Source: Cytophagales bacterium (lineage in GTDB: Bacteria > Bacteroidota > Bacteroidia > Cytophagales > Thermoflexibacteraceae). Taken from it: a stretch of 64,000 bases of DNA. The stretch lies in contig JAAFKA010000019.1 of assembly GCA_013299115.1 (NCBI GenBank), positions 43,996 to 107,995 of the forward strand. The letters run 5' to 3'. Positions 41,398-50,557 of the stretch are shown here, in pieces; the stretch's first letter is position 1, and each line of letters opens with the position of its first letter. Position numbers and translations under genes: made by a program. A model generated the notes under the pieces. The model made no database searches, was not told the DNA's origin, and worked only from the letters and a program-made list of their open reading frames with translations.

Positions 41398-44300
41398 ATG
41401 AAATCTATCTTATTTTTGGTTGGTCTTGTCCTGTTTTCCTTGCCCAGCGTAGCCCAAAAGAAAGCAAATCCTGCCGACCAAGCTGCTGCTTTGCAGACTC
41501 AAGCCCACGCCTTGACCAATCAAACACAATACGATTCGGCTATTAGCTTGCACCAAACGGCTGTGGTTTTGTATAGAAAATCTGCCAATCACGCCAAAAT
41601 CATTGCAGGTTTGCAACAAATAGCCCATAATTATACTGCACAAAAAAAATATAAACAAGCTATTGCTTATTTAGATACGGCTGCAAAAGACGTGCAACGA
41701 TTTTTTGGGCGTATCAATCCCCTAACGGCAGAGGTTTTGAACGAAAAAGGGCTGCTACACTATGCCGTAGGCGAATTTAACGATGCCCAAATTCATTTTA
41801 CGCAATCCATAGACATTATCAAACGTATTCATGGCGAAAAACACGAACTCATTGCAGATTATCAAACCAATATGGGTTTGGTACTTGCCAAAAAGTCCTT
41901 TTTTTTCCAAGCCATTGAGTATTACAACAAGGCGTTGGCTATCAAGAAAAAAACAATGGGCGAAAGACATCCGCAAATTGCCACGCTATACAACTACATA
42001 GGTGATGCGTATAGCGGGCAAGGTTTGTATGACAAAGCCCTGATTTTTCAGCACCAAGCCCTCGCCATGCGTAAGGAGTTGCTCGGCGACAAGCACCTTG
42101 CCACCGCAGCCTCTTACAACAGCATTGCCGTTGGCTACAAAGAAAAGGGCTACTACGACAAAGCCTTAGAATATGCCCAGTCTGCCCTCGATTTGCAAAA
42201 ACAAATGAAAGGCGAAAAAAGCATAGAAGTTGCTCACTCTTACAAAACTTTGGGAGATATTTATGTAGCCAAAGGACAATATGAAAAAGGATTGTCTTAT
42301 TTCGACAAATTTCTTACCTTAGAAAAAGCCTTGTTTGGCGAAAGACATCCCGACATTGCCAAAGCCTACAACAACATAGGGGCTGTTTATTACACCAAAG
42401 GCTTGAACGAACAAGCCCTGCCTTATTTCCAAAAAGCCTTAGAAATTCAGGAGGCTTTTCTTGGTGGGCAGCATTTGGATATTGCCACCACTTACAACAA
42501 TTTAGGCACTTTGCACGCCCAAGCCAAAGAATATGACAAGGCGTTGGCTTACTACGAGGCTGCTTTTTTGCTACAAAAAGAACTGTTGGGAGAAAAAAAC
42601 TATGCAGTCATTAACTCCTGTACCAAAATGGGCGAAGTCTATTTGGAAGACAAACAACCCGAAAAAGCCTTAGAAATTTTTGAGAAAAATTTGGTGTTGC
42701 AAAAACATATTTTGGGAGAAAAACACCCCGAAACTGCCCACACTTATAATTTTTTGGGCGATGTCTATCTCCAACAGGCAAAACCCGACAAGGCTTTGGC
42801 AGCTTACCAACAAGCCATAATTGCCAATGTGCCTACGTTTTTTGAAACTGATGCCACCAAAAACCCCGATTGGTTTACACAAAATAATTTTTATCAATAC
42901 CAATATTTGCGGTATTCTTTGCAACAGAAAGAACTCATTTTTTACAGCCGTTACCAACAAAATAAGCAACCCGAAGACCTGAAAACTTGCTATGCTTTGC
43001 TCGAAAGTTTAGACCAATTTGCAGACCTTGTGAAGAAAAACCAAATGGAGGAAACCGAAAAAATGAAGTTTTTGGAGCAAATGAACAACAGCTACCAACA
43101 CGCCATGGCGGTTTGCCTGCAATTAGCTACCCAACAGGCTGCTTTTTTCACTGAAAAAGCCTTTTATTTTTCAGAAAAAAATAAAGCTACTTTGTTATTG
43201 AGCAAATTGTCTGATGCAAAGGCAAAATCTTTTGCAGGTTTACCCGATAGTTTGTTGCAAAAAGAACAAGAATTGGTGGCTCAAATAGCAAAATATCAAG
43301 CCTTGATTTTGGAAGGAGAAAGCCAAAAAAATTTGGAGCAAATGCCAGCTTTCAAAACCGAATTGTTTAGCCTCAAACAAGAATATGAAAAGCTAATTGC
43401 TATGTTTGAGCATGATTATCCACAATACCACGAATTGAAATACAACACCAAAATCACTACGCTGAAAGAATTGCAAGAAATTTTGGACAACAGAACAGCC
43501 TTAGTGGAATACGTGGTAACGGACACAACGGTTTATGTATTTAGCATTTCCAAAAAGAGTATTGACATTCAAACCATTCAAAAAGATAGCACTTTCGATA
43601 GGTTGGTTATCAAGTTGCGAAACACCATGTACTACAAGGTCAATGAGTTGTATGCTTCGGCAGCTTATGAATTGTATGAAAAAATATTTCCAAAAAAACT
43701 GAATAACGTGCAGCACCTTATCATCATTCCTGACGATATGCTCAATAATATTCCGTTTGATGCTTTGCTAACTGCACCCTACACCGCCAAAAAAGGCAAA
43801 GAATTTAACTATTCGGAGTTGCCTTATTTGATAAAAGATTTTGATTTGTCTTACAACTATTCGGCTACGCTGTTTTGGCAGATAGAAACTCGCCAACAAA
43901 AGCAAAAAAGCAAGAAACAAAATGCAGAAAATACCTACCTTGCCATTGCCCCTGTTTTTCCTGATGACAAAAAATCGAATATTTTGGCAAGGGACAGCGA
44001 AAGATTTTTCCGTTCTACCAAAAAAGAATACGAACAAGATTCGCTGGTCGAGGCACATTTCTTTGCCACCTATCCCGAAGCACACCAATACAACGTGCCA
44101 CACAAAAACCAACGTGCTTTTGATAGAAACGGCAACCATATTACGCCCTTGCCCGAAACAGCCATAGAAGTACAGGCTATTGCCAAGTCGTACCAAAACA
44201 AAAAACTAAGTGCCAAATGCTATACGCACCAAGACGCAACGGAGGAAAATATTAAAAAAGGAATTTTGAATAAGGTGCAATACATTCACTTTGCTACGCA

Positions 44301-44712
44301 TGGGCTGGTCAATAGAACCCACCCCGAATTGTCGGGTTTGTTGTTGGCTCAAAACAGCAACAGCACCGAAGACGGTATTTTGTATGCAGGCGAAATCTAT
44401 GCCCTCCGCCTCGAAAATGCAGAATTAGTTACATTGTCGGCTTGCGAAACGGGTTTGGGCAAGTTTTCAAAAGGCGAAGGAGTGATTGGGCTAACTCGTC
44501 CTTTCCTTTATGCAGGGGCAGAAAACATTATGGTCAGCCTTTGGAAAGTATCAGACGAAGCCACCGCCCAACTGATGATTGAGTTTAACGACCAACTGCT
44601 GCGAGGCAAAACCAAAGCCGAAAGTTTGCGAAAAACCAAACTGAAACTGCTCAACGACAAGAGGTTTAACAAACCTTATTATTGGAGTCCGTTTGTGATA
44701 ATTGGGAGGTAG
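41398..44712 (+). CDS. TPR-CHAT protein (caspase-like peptidase domain)
   Basis: 1104 residues with a signal peptide (SILFLVGLVLFSLPSVAQ). About nine 42-residue TPR_12-type repeats (~50-470; e.g. ATAASYNSIAVGYKEKGYYD) are followed by a helical linker and a C-terminal CHAT domain. The catalytic pair is His in YIHFATHGL and Cys in LVTLSACETGLG. CHAT proteins are clan CD peptidases; some are stand-alone, others are defence effectors. The signal peptide here argues for an extracytoplasmic role rather than classic intracellular immunity. The DUF2807 gene follows 102 bases later. Confidence 0.92.
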   Translation: MKSILFLVGLVLFSLPSVAQKKANPADQAAALQTQAHALTNQTQYDSAISLHQTAVVLYRKSANHAKIIAGLQQIAHNYTAQKKYKQAIAYLDTAAKDVQRFFGRINPLTAEVLNEKGLLHYAVGEFNDAQIHFTQSIDIIKRIHGEKHELIADYQTNMGLVLAKKSFFFQAIEYYNKALAIKKKTMGERHPQIATLYNYIGDAYSGQGLYDKALIFQHQALAMRKELLGDKHLATAASYNSIAVGYKEKGYYDKALEYAQSALDLQKQMKGEKSIEVAHSYKTLGDIYVAKGQYEKGLSYFDKFLTLEKALFGERHPDIAKAYNNIGAVYYTKGLNEQALPYFQKALEIQEAFLGGQHLDIATTYNNLGTLHAQAKEYDKALAYYEAAFLLQKELLGEKNYAVINSCTKMGEVYLEDKQPEKALEIFEKNLVLQKHILGEKHPETAHTYNFLGDVYLQQAKPDKALAAYQQAIIANVPTFFETDATKNPDWFTQNNFYQYQYLRYSLQQKELIFYSRYQQNKQPEDLKTCYALLESLDQFADLVKKNQMEETEKMKFLEQMNNSYQHAMAVCLQLATQQAAFFTEKAFYFSEKNKATLLLSKLSDAKAKSFAGLPDSLLQKEQELVAQIAKYQALILEGESQKNLEQMPAFKTELFSLKQEYEKLIAMFEHDYPQYHELKYNTKITTLKELQEILDNRTALVEYVVTDTTVYVFSISKKSIDIQTIQKDSTFDRLVIKLRNTMYYKVNELYASAAYELYEKIFPKKLNNVQHLIIIPDDMLNNIPFDALLTAPYTAKKGKEFNYSELPYLIKDFDLSYNYSATLFWQIETRQQKQKSKKQNAENTYLAIAPVFPDDKKSNILARDSERFFRSTKKEYEQDSLVEAHFFATYPEAHQYNVPHKNQRAFDRNGNHITPLPETAIEVQAIAKSYQNKKLSAKCYTHQDATEENIKKGILNKVQYIHFATHGLVNRTHPELSGLLLAQNSNSTEDGILYAGEIYALRLENAELVTLSACETGLGKFSKGEGVIGLTRPFLYAGAENIMVSLWKVSDEATAQLMIEFNDQLLRGKTKAESLRKTKLKLLNDKRFNKPYYWSPFVIIGR

Positions 44713-44814
44713 TTGCAAAAAATTTAATAAAAAAATTATCAACCGTGCAACTCTTGTGTTTTTTGATTGTCTTTTTATCAAACAAATTTACACACACAAA
44801 TCTTTATTACAATT

Positions 44815-45525
44815 ATGAAAACAGTCAGCAAAATTATTGGTATTTTTTGTTTGGTTGCAATTTTTGCCACCCAACTCTTTGCCCAGCAAAAAGAAGAAAG
44901 AGCATTGAGCAGTTTCAATAAAATAAATGTCAGCGGCGGCATAGATATAGTTTTGACCGAAGGCGACAAAGAAATGGTTTTGATAGAGGCAAAAGGCATA
45001 GACTTAGACAAAATCATTACCGAAGTGAATCAAGACGAATTGAAAATCAAGCTAAAAGACGGCAAAGATTGGGGTTGGGGCTGGGGCAAAGACACCGAAG
45101 TAAAAGTATATGTTACTTACAAAACTCTCCAAGCCTTTCGCAATTCAGGTTCTTCTGATGTAGTTTGTAATTCGGTTATCAAATCTGAAAATTTTGAACT
45201 CAAAATGAGTGGGTCGGGAGATTTTAAAGGCGAAATAGCTACCAAAGACCTCACATTAAGCATTAGTGGTTCGGCAGACGTTTATTTGAAAGGCAAAGCT
45301 GAAAAACAAGAAGTTGCCATCAGTGGTTCAGGAAATTTGGAGGCAAAAGACTTAGAAGGAAAAACAGTAAAAGTTTCTATCAGTGGCTCTGGCGATGCCA
45401 AAGTGTGGGCTTCTGAAAGCATAGATGCCAAAGTAAGTGGCTCAGGAGATATAGACTACAAAGGCAACCCCGCCAAAGTGGTGAGCAAAGTAAGTGGTTC
45501 AGGTACTATAAGTTCTGTGAATTAA
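44815..45525 (+). CDS. Exported DUF2807 (head GIN domain) protein
   Basis: 236 residues from MKTVSKIIGIFCLVAIFATQ, a signal peptide ending LFAQ. The rest is the DUF2807 fold: a right-handed run of strands with the recurrent (I/V)SGSGD motif (ALSSFNKINVSGGIDIVL, then seven SGSG/SGSA repeats). Such putative auto-transporter adhesin head domains are common in Bacteroidota envelopes; function unproven. A second ATG at 44767 gives a poorer start. It follows the CHAT gene, separated by 102 bases. Confidence 0.9.
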   Translation: MKTVSKIIGIFCLVAIFATQLFAQQKEERALSSFNKINVSGGIDIVLTEGDKEMVLIEAKGIDLDKIITEVNQDELKIKLKDGKDWGWGWGKDTEVKVYVTYKTLQAFRNSGSSDVVCNSVIKSENFELKMSGSGDFKGEIATKDLTLSISGSADVYLKGKAEKQEVAISGSGNLEAKDLEGKTVKVSISGSGDAKVWASESIDAKVSGSGDIDYKGNPAKVVSKVSGSGTISSVN

Positions 45526-45612
45526 TTAAATAGTCGTTAGGGTTTAGTAAATGATTAGTCTGGATTACATATTTTTTACTTTTTTCGTAGAGTAGAGGTT
45601 ACAATTTCTATT

Positions 45613-45802
45613 CTACGAAAAAACTGTTCATTTTCGCACACTTCTCTGTCCATTTTTAGCAATAAGTTTAACATTTTTTAACAAAGTATTATTGCAATCA
45701 CTTGACTATCAAGCAAGTAACTTATTGGTATTATTTTAGTAGCTTGTATTGCATAGTACAATAAAATACCTAATACTTGTGATAGCAAATAAAGGTATTT
45801 TT
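45613..45802 (+). repeat. ~190-bp direct repeat upstream of the first serine hydrolase
   Basis: It matches 48639-48829 at roughly nine bases in ten, starting from CTACGAAA(A/C)AACTGTTCAT and ending with GATAAAGGTATTTT-like sequence. Both copies lie immediately upstream of serine-hydrolase genes on the plus strand. A shared promoter or regulatory region is the likely meaning. Confidence 0.88.
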
Positions 45803-45984
45803 GTGCCGTAGGCACTTTATATTGGTAGAAAAAATAAGCTCCCCACTATTTTGTCCCGTAGGGACTTTATATTGGTAGCCCTCAATAGTTCGAACTCAAT
45901 TTGTGTAGTCCCTACGGGACAAAAGTGTATGGGTGGCTATTTTTTCTACCAATATAAAGTGCCTACGGCACATAAAGGTATTTT
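45789..45984. mobile_element. MITE-like composite palindrome with 12-13-bp target duplication
   Basis: The element 45802-45972 has near-perfect terminal inverted repeats of about 35 bases (TGTGCCGTAGGCACTTTATA ... inverse) and an inner palindrome (TTTTGTCCCGTAGGGACTTT / AGTCCCTACGGGACAAAA). It is flanked by direct copies ATAAAGGTATTTT at 45789-45801 and 45972-45984. The paralogous region at 48815-48828 has only one such copy and no insert. No coding sequence inside; it would have to be mobilised in trans. Confidence 0.8.
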
Positions 45985-46019
45985 GCAAGTTGCGTTACTA
46001 ACCTAAAACTTCTAAAAAA

Positions 46020-47825
46020 ATGAAAAACTTACAAATAGTAAAACACCATTTATCCGCCCCCTCTAAGGTGTCGGGTAAGTATTTGCAATTTCGCCTTTGT
46101 CTGTTGGCTCTTTGCGTTGGCTTTGCCAATTTTGTTGCCACTGCCCAAACAAAAGAAGAAAAATTACACGAATTGTTGATGGGCTATTGTGCCACCAACG
46201 AATTTAATGGCACTGCTTTGGTGGTGCAAAACGGAAAAATTTTGCTCAATCAAGGTTATGGCTTTGCAAATACAGCTACTAAGAGCAAAAATTACAGCCA
46301 TACAGTTTTTCAGATTGGCTCTATTACCAAACAATTTACGGCTGCAATTATTCTGAAACTCGAAGAGGAAGGCAAATTGAAAGTTACAGATAAATTGGCA
46401 AAATATTTTCCTACCTACCCAAAAGGCGACAGTATTACTATTCACCATTTGCTTTCGCACACTTCGGGTATCTATAACTACACCAGCGATGGGCAATTTA
46501 TGCAAGGTGAACTGGACAAGCCCATCACGCAGGCACAAATGTTAGCCCTGTTCGAAAACAAGCCGTTGGCTTTTGCAGTCGGTTCGCAGATGCAATACAG
46601 CAACTCAAATTTTATGCTTTTGGGTTATATCATAGAGAAAGTGATGCAACAAAGCTATGAAAAGACTGTTCGGGACTATTTGTTCAAGCCTTTACAGATG
46701 AAAAATAGTGGTTTTGACTATAAAAATCTCACTTTGCAAGGCAACCGCAACAAAGCCCTGCCTTATTTCTCCATAAAAGACGAAGAAAGTTTTGCAGCCA
46801 AATTGGTCGACTCTACCATTTCTTACGCTGCGGGAGGCATTTATTCGACCACCGAAGATATGCTCAAATGGCATGAAGGGCTGCTAAAAGGCAAGGTTTT
46901 GAAGGCAAAATCTCTGGAAAAAGCCTTTACGCCTTACAAAAACAACTTCGGTTATGGCTGGGTGGCAGACAGTGTGTATGGGCAAAAAGCTGTATATCAC
47001 AATGGCAGCATTTTGGGTTTCACTTCCAATATTTACCGCATACCCGCCGACAATACTTGTGTGATTTTGCTTGCCAATATAGGCACGCAGAAAATAGACC
47101 AAATTACCAAAGATTTGTTGGCTGTTGTCTATGAAAAACCTTACAAAATTCCGCAAAAGAAAGTTGATATTGGTTTGGAGAGGAGCAAAGTAAAAAAATG
47201 TTTGGGTACTTTTGAGTTCAACGCCTCTTTCAAAATCAATGTGTTTACAGCAGGTAAAACCATCTATGCCCAGCGTATGGGTGATGTAATGAAAATGGCA
47301 GTTTTTCCAATTTCTGAAACCGAATTTTATTTGGCACAGTTCGATGCTGTTTTAGAATTTTCGCAAGAGGAGAATAATGAATACAAACAAGTGGTGCTTC
47401 ACCAAGGAGGCAGGGACATGACAGCACAAAGAACAGCCACAACCTACGAATTGTACGATACAATATTGAAAATGGACAATTTATTTTCGGAAAGTATCAA
47501 TACGAAGGACATAGAAAAACTGAAAAACATTTTTAGTCCCGCCATTGAGTTTTTTCACGACCAAACAGGCAAGACAGATTATAACCAAAATATTAAAATT
47601 TTTACCGACAATTTTGCAGCCAAAAACGTAAGACGTGAGTTGCAAACCAAAACCTTAGAAGTCTATCCGATTGGCAACGAAGGGGCTATTCAAATTGGTG
47701 TTCACAATTTTTATATCACCGAAAACGGACAAGAAAGATGGGACAGCAGCCCAAAATTTATGCACATCTGGGAAAATAAAAACGGCGTTTGGAAAATGGT
47801 AAAAGTAGTGAGTTATGCACATTGA
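46020..47825 (+). CDS. Exported beta-lactamase-family serine hydrolase with C-terminal NTF2-like domain
   Basis: 601 residues with a signal peptide (LCLLALCVGFANFVATAQ). Residues ~45-400 are a class C beta-lactamase/DD-peptidase-like fold: SxxK in QIGSITKQFTAA, YxN in MQYSNSNFMLLGY, and YHNGSILGF as the third box. The C-terminal ~125 residues (YDTILKMDNLFSESINTKD ... MHIWENKNGVWKMVKV) look like a DUF4440/SnoaL-type NTF2 fold. Likely an esterase or peptidase in the periplasm, not a resistance enzyme by context. Shares a ~190-bp upstream region with the serine hydrolase at 48862. Confidence 0.9.
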   Translation: MKNLQIVKHHLSAPSKVSGKYLQFRLCLLALCVGFANFVATAQTKEEKLHELLMGYCATNEFNGTALVVQNGKILLNQGYGFANTATKSKNYSHTVFQIGSITKQFTAAIILKLEEEGKLKVTDKLAKYFPTYPKGDSITIHHLLSHTSGIYNYTSDGQFMQGELDKPITQAQMLALFENKPLAFAVGSQMQYSNSNFMLLGYIIEKVMQQSYEKTVRDYLFKPLQMKNSGFDYKNLTLQGNRNKALPYFSIKDEESFAAKLVDSTISYAAGGIYSTTEDMLKWHEGLLKGKVLKAKSLEKAFTPYKNNFGYGWVADSVYGQKAVYHNGSILGFTSNIYRIPADNTCVILLANIGTQKIDQITKDLLAVVYEKPYKIPQKKVDIGLERSKVKKCLGTFEFNASFKINVFTAGKTIYAQRMGDVMKMAVFPISETEFYLAQFDAVLEFSQEENNEYKQVVLHQGGRDMTAQRTATTYELYDTILKMDNLFSESINTKDIEKLKNIFSPAIEFFHDQTGKTDYNQNIKIFTDNFAAKNVRRELQTKTLEVYPIGNEGAIQIGVHNFYITENGQERWDSSPKFMHIWENKNGVWKMVKVVSYAH

Positions 47826-47845
47826 AAACTAATGGAAAGCAATAC

Positions 47846-48529
47846 CTAATCCATCAATTTTGGCAATATTTCCAGCTTAAACTTGCGGAGAATGGCAATG
47901 ATTTTAAGCAAATCGTCTTTCTTTGTGCAAGAAAAACTTTCGGACATACAATAGTCTTTGCCTTCTAAAATTACAAATTTCCAATATTCACCTGCAATTT
48001 CTACCCCATACAAAGGTTTTGGTGCATCATTTTTGGCTTGTCCTATTAAAAAAGCAGCCAAGAGTTGTGCCATAGAGTCGCCAGAAGGTTTTTTATGGGG
48101 TTTGTACTCTTGAAAATGAAAATAGGGCTGTTCGGGAATATTCATAATTCCCTTTGCCAGCATAAAATCTGATTTTACTTTTAAGGTAATATTCTCAACA
48201 GTTGCAGAAATAATTTTGTCAAAATAGCCAATAATCCCATCATCATCACTGAATAAGCCTAATTCTAAAACGTAGGTAATAAATTTCATTTTTAAATCCT
48301 CTTCACTCCAACCTTCCAAATTTCTTAGGGCTTCTCTTAGCTTTTTGTCAAAAATGCTCTGCTCTGCCACATTAAAAGTAGGATTTTCTACTTCCAACCA
48401 CGCTTGCATCAGCGGCGTATAATATTCCTTTATTTTGTTTAGGTTAAAGGTTTTAATTAGATTTGCCTCCTGCCAGTCTTTGCTTGTACCTTCCTCATCT
48501 ATGTCTATCACTTTCTTTTTAGTTGCCAT
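47846..48529 (-). CDS. Uncharacterised protein, possible PD-(D/E)XK nuclease fold
   Basis: 227 residues, no signal peptide. The first 40 residues are charged, followed by a helical region, then KSDFMLAKG ... PYFHFQEYKPHKKP, in which the D and the later E-x-K are spaced as in PD-(D/E)XK nucleases. The C-terminus (GEYWKFVILEGKDYCMS, then a lysine-rich helix) fits a core beta-alpha unit. This is inference from pattern only. It is inserted between two related serine hydrolase genes and opposes both, so it may have come in after the pair arose. Confidence 0.55.
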   Translation of the reverse strand: MATKKKVIDIDEEGTSKDWQEANLIKTFNLNKIKEYYTPLMQAWLEVENPTFNVAEQSIFDKKLREALRNLEGWSEEDLKMKFITYVLELGLFSDDDGIIGYFDKIISATVENITLKVKSDFMLAKGIMNIPEQPYFHFQEYKPHKKPSGDSMAQLLAAFLIGQAKNDAPKPLYGVEIAGEYWKFVILEGKDYCMSESFSCTKKDDLLKIIAILRKFKLEILPKLMD

Positions 48530-48638
48530 CTGTCAATTTTCAGTTAAAAAGTTTTCAAATAGTAAGTTAGTACGTTTTTAGGTAATAAAAAAACAAAGGC
48601 TGTTATTTTTTGCTCCTTTGTAACTACGCATTACTATA

Positions 48639-48829
48639 CTACGAAACAACTGTTCATTTCCGCACACTTCTTTGTCCATTTTTAGCAATAAGTTTAACAT
48701 TTTTTAACAAACTATCATTGCAATCACTTGACTATCAAGTAAGTAAGTTATTTGGTATTATTTTAGTAACTTGTATTGCATAGTATAATAAAATACCTAA
48801 TACTTGTGATTGTAAGATAAGGTATTTTT
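48639..48829 (+). repeat. Second copy of the ~190-bp repeat upstream of a serine hydrolase
   Basis: Matches 45613-45802; ends shortly before the ATG at 48862. This copy lacks the palindromic insertion present in the first, and so shows the empty site ATAAGGTATTTT. Confidence 0.88.
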
Positions 48830-48861
48830 AATAAATAGCTAACTCAAAATCTGCAAAACTT

Positions 48862-50511
48862 ATGAAAAGCAATATCTTTTTCTTAATTTTTTTGTGTAAA
48901 GTTTTGGTTTTATCTGCACAAAACCAAAACTTTATAGCCCACGAAGGCATCACCAATCCTTTGCACAAAGCAAATATTGGCAGGATTACTTTTTTATCAA
49001 GTCCTATTTTGTTGTCGGAAACCAAAGAAAGTGATATGATAAAAAGTTGTACCTTCAATGAAAAAAGCAATATCTATATGCGGGTGTTTATGGGCAATTC
49101 GCTGATGAACTATTTGCACCCCTTAGCTCCCGAATTGCCCGCACAAGAGTTAGATAAAATTGGCAATTTTCAGTTTGTTTTTGCAGTGGACAGCCAAGTT
49201 GTTTACACCGAAAACTTGCATTATGGAGCTTTTGGTTTGGAGAACAAAAATATGCGAACAGTGTTTAGAGTTCCCTTAGTTTCAGAGCAAAAAGAAGACT
49301 CGTGGGGGCTGTTTTTGTGGCGGAGGTTTATACTCAATGGTGGCGAAGATGCCCTAACAGTTGGGGAGCATACCTTAACTATTACGGTAAAATCTTACAT
49401 CAATAAACCTGTACTTAAAATAGGCGAAATTATAGCCGTTGGTAGCCTTGACCTTATTGTACCAGCAAAAGAAGTTTCAGAAAAGCAAATAGCAGTTCAA
49501 GCTATTGCCAATCATAAAGATTGGACTGTTGCCAAAGTTCAGGCTAATGAAACAAAAATAAGGGAGCTAAATAGAAAAATTGGGCAAAATTACTTCAAAA
49601 ATATCACAAGCATTGTGGTTATCAAGCAAGATAGCCTGTTTTTAGAACAATATTTTGGAGAAGCAAATCGCAAGACCTTGCACGACACCCGTTCAGTTGG
49701 CAAAACTTTTACTTCGGCTTTGTTGGGCATTGCTATCAAAGAAGGACTTGTTAAAGGTGAAGACCAGCCTTTAAAAGATTTTTATGATTTGAACAAGTTT
49801 GAAAATTATTCAGAAAAAAAAGCAACTATTACACTCAAAAATTTGCTTACAATGACTTCGGGCTTTGAGGGCAACGACAACGAGCAGACCTCAAAAGGAA
49901 ACGAAGAACTGATGTATCCTTCGGGAAATTGGGTAAAATTTGCCTTAGATTTGCCAATGGATAACACAAAAATTGTGGGCAAAGATTGGCAATATTTTAC
50001 GGCTGGCGTGGTGGTTTTGGGTGATATTTTGCACCAAAAAACACCAAAAGGTTTAGAAAAATATGCAGCCAATAATTTGTTCAAGCCTTTGGGAATCAGC
50101 AATTATGAATGGCAATACACCCCACAAAAAGTGGTGAATACGGCAGGAGGTTTGCGTTTAAGTTCCTTAGATTTGGCTAAATTTGGGCAACTTTATAAGA
50201 ACAAAGGGCAGTGGAAAGGTGCAGAGATTTTGACTGCCGATTGGGTAAATAAATCTTTATTGCCTCAACAAAATACTACAAGTGGCGAAAAATATGGTTA
50301 TCTTTGGTGGAGTAAAACCTATCAGGTGGCGGGCAAAAATTATGAAGTTGCTTACTGCACAGGCAATGGAGGAAGCAAAATTTTTGTGTTCAAAGACTAT
50401 CCTTTGGTGGTGGTCATCACAGCTACTGCCTACAATCAGCCTTATGCACACAAACAGATAGACAAATTAATGGAAAATTATTTGATTGAGGCTATTGCAA
50501 TGCCTTTTTAA
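48862..50511 (+). CDS. Exported beta-lactamase-family serine hydrolase
   Basis: 549 residues. A signal peptide (IFFLIFLCKVLVLSAQ) precedes an N-terminal region of ~170 residues without clear family, then a class C beta-lactamase-like domain: SxxK in TRSVGKTFTSALLG, GFEGNDNEQTS loop, YFTAG in the YxN position and the GNGGSKIFVF third box. Likely a periplasmic esterase or peptidase. It shares its upstream repeat with the enzyme at 46020 but differs strongly in protein sequence and layout, so the shared regulatory DNA is the more conserved part. Confidence 0.88.
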   Translation: MKSNIFFLIFLCKVLVLSAQNQNFIAHEGITNPLHKANIGRITFLSSPILLSETKESDMIKSCTFNEKSNIYMRVFMGNSLMNYLHPLAPELPAQELDKIGNFQFVFAVDSQVVYTENLHYGAFGLENKNMRTVFRVPLVSEQKEDSWGLFLWRRFILNGGEDALTVGEHTLTITVKSYINKPVLKIGEIIAVGSLDLIVPAKEVSEKQIAVQAIANHKDWTVAKVQANETKIRELNRKIGQNYFKNITSIVVIKQDSLFLEQYFGEANRKTLHDTRSVGKTFTSALLGIAIKEGLVKGEDQPLKDFYDLNKFENYSEKKATITLKNLLTMTSGFEGNDNEQTSKGNEELMYPSGNWVKFALDLPMDNTKIVGKDWQYFTAGVVVLGDILHQKTPKGLEKYAANNLFKPLGISNYEWQYTPQKVVNTAGGLRLSSLDLAKFGQLYKNKGQWKGAEILTADWVNKSLLPQQNTTSGEKYGYLWWSKTYQVAGKNYEVAYCTGNGGSKIFVFKDYPLVVVITATAYNQPYAHKQIDKLMENYLIEAIAMPF

Positions 50512-50557
50512 ACATTTTTGCTTTTCTACCAATACTTTTTTACATTTGTTAGTTGTT

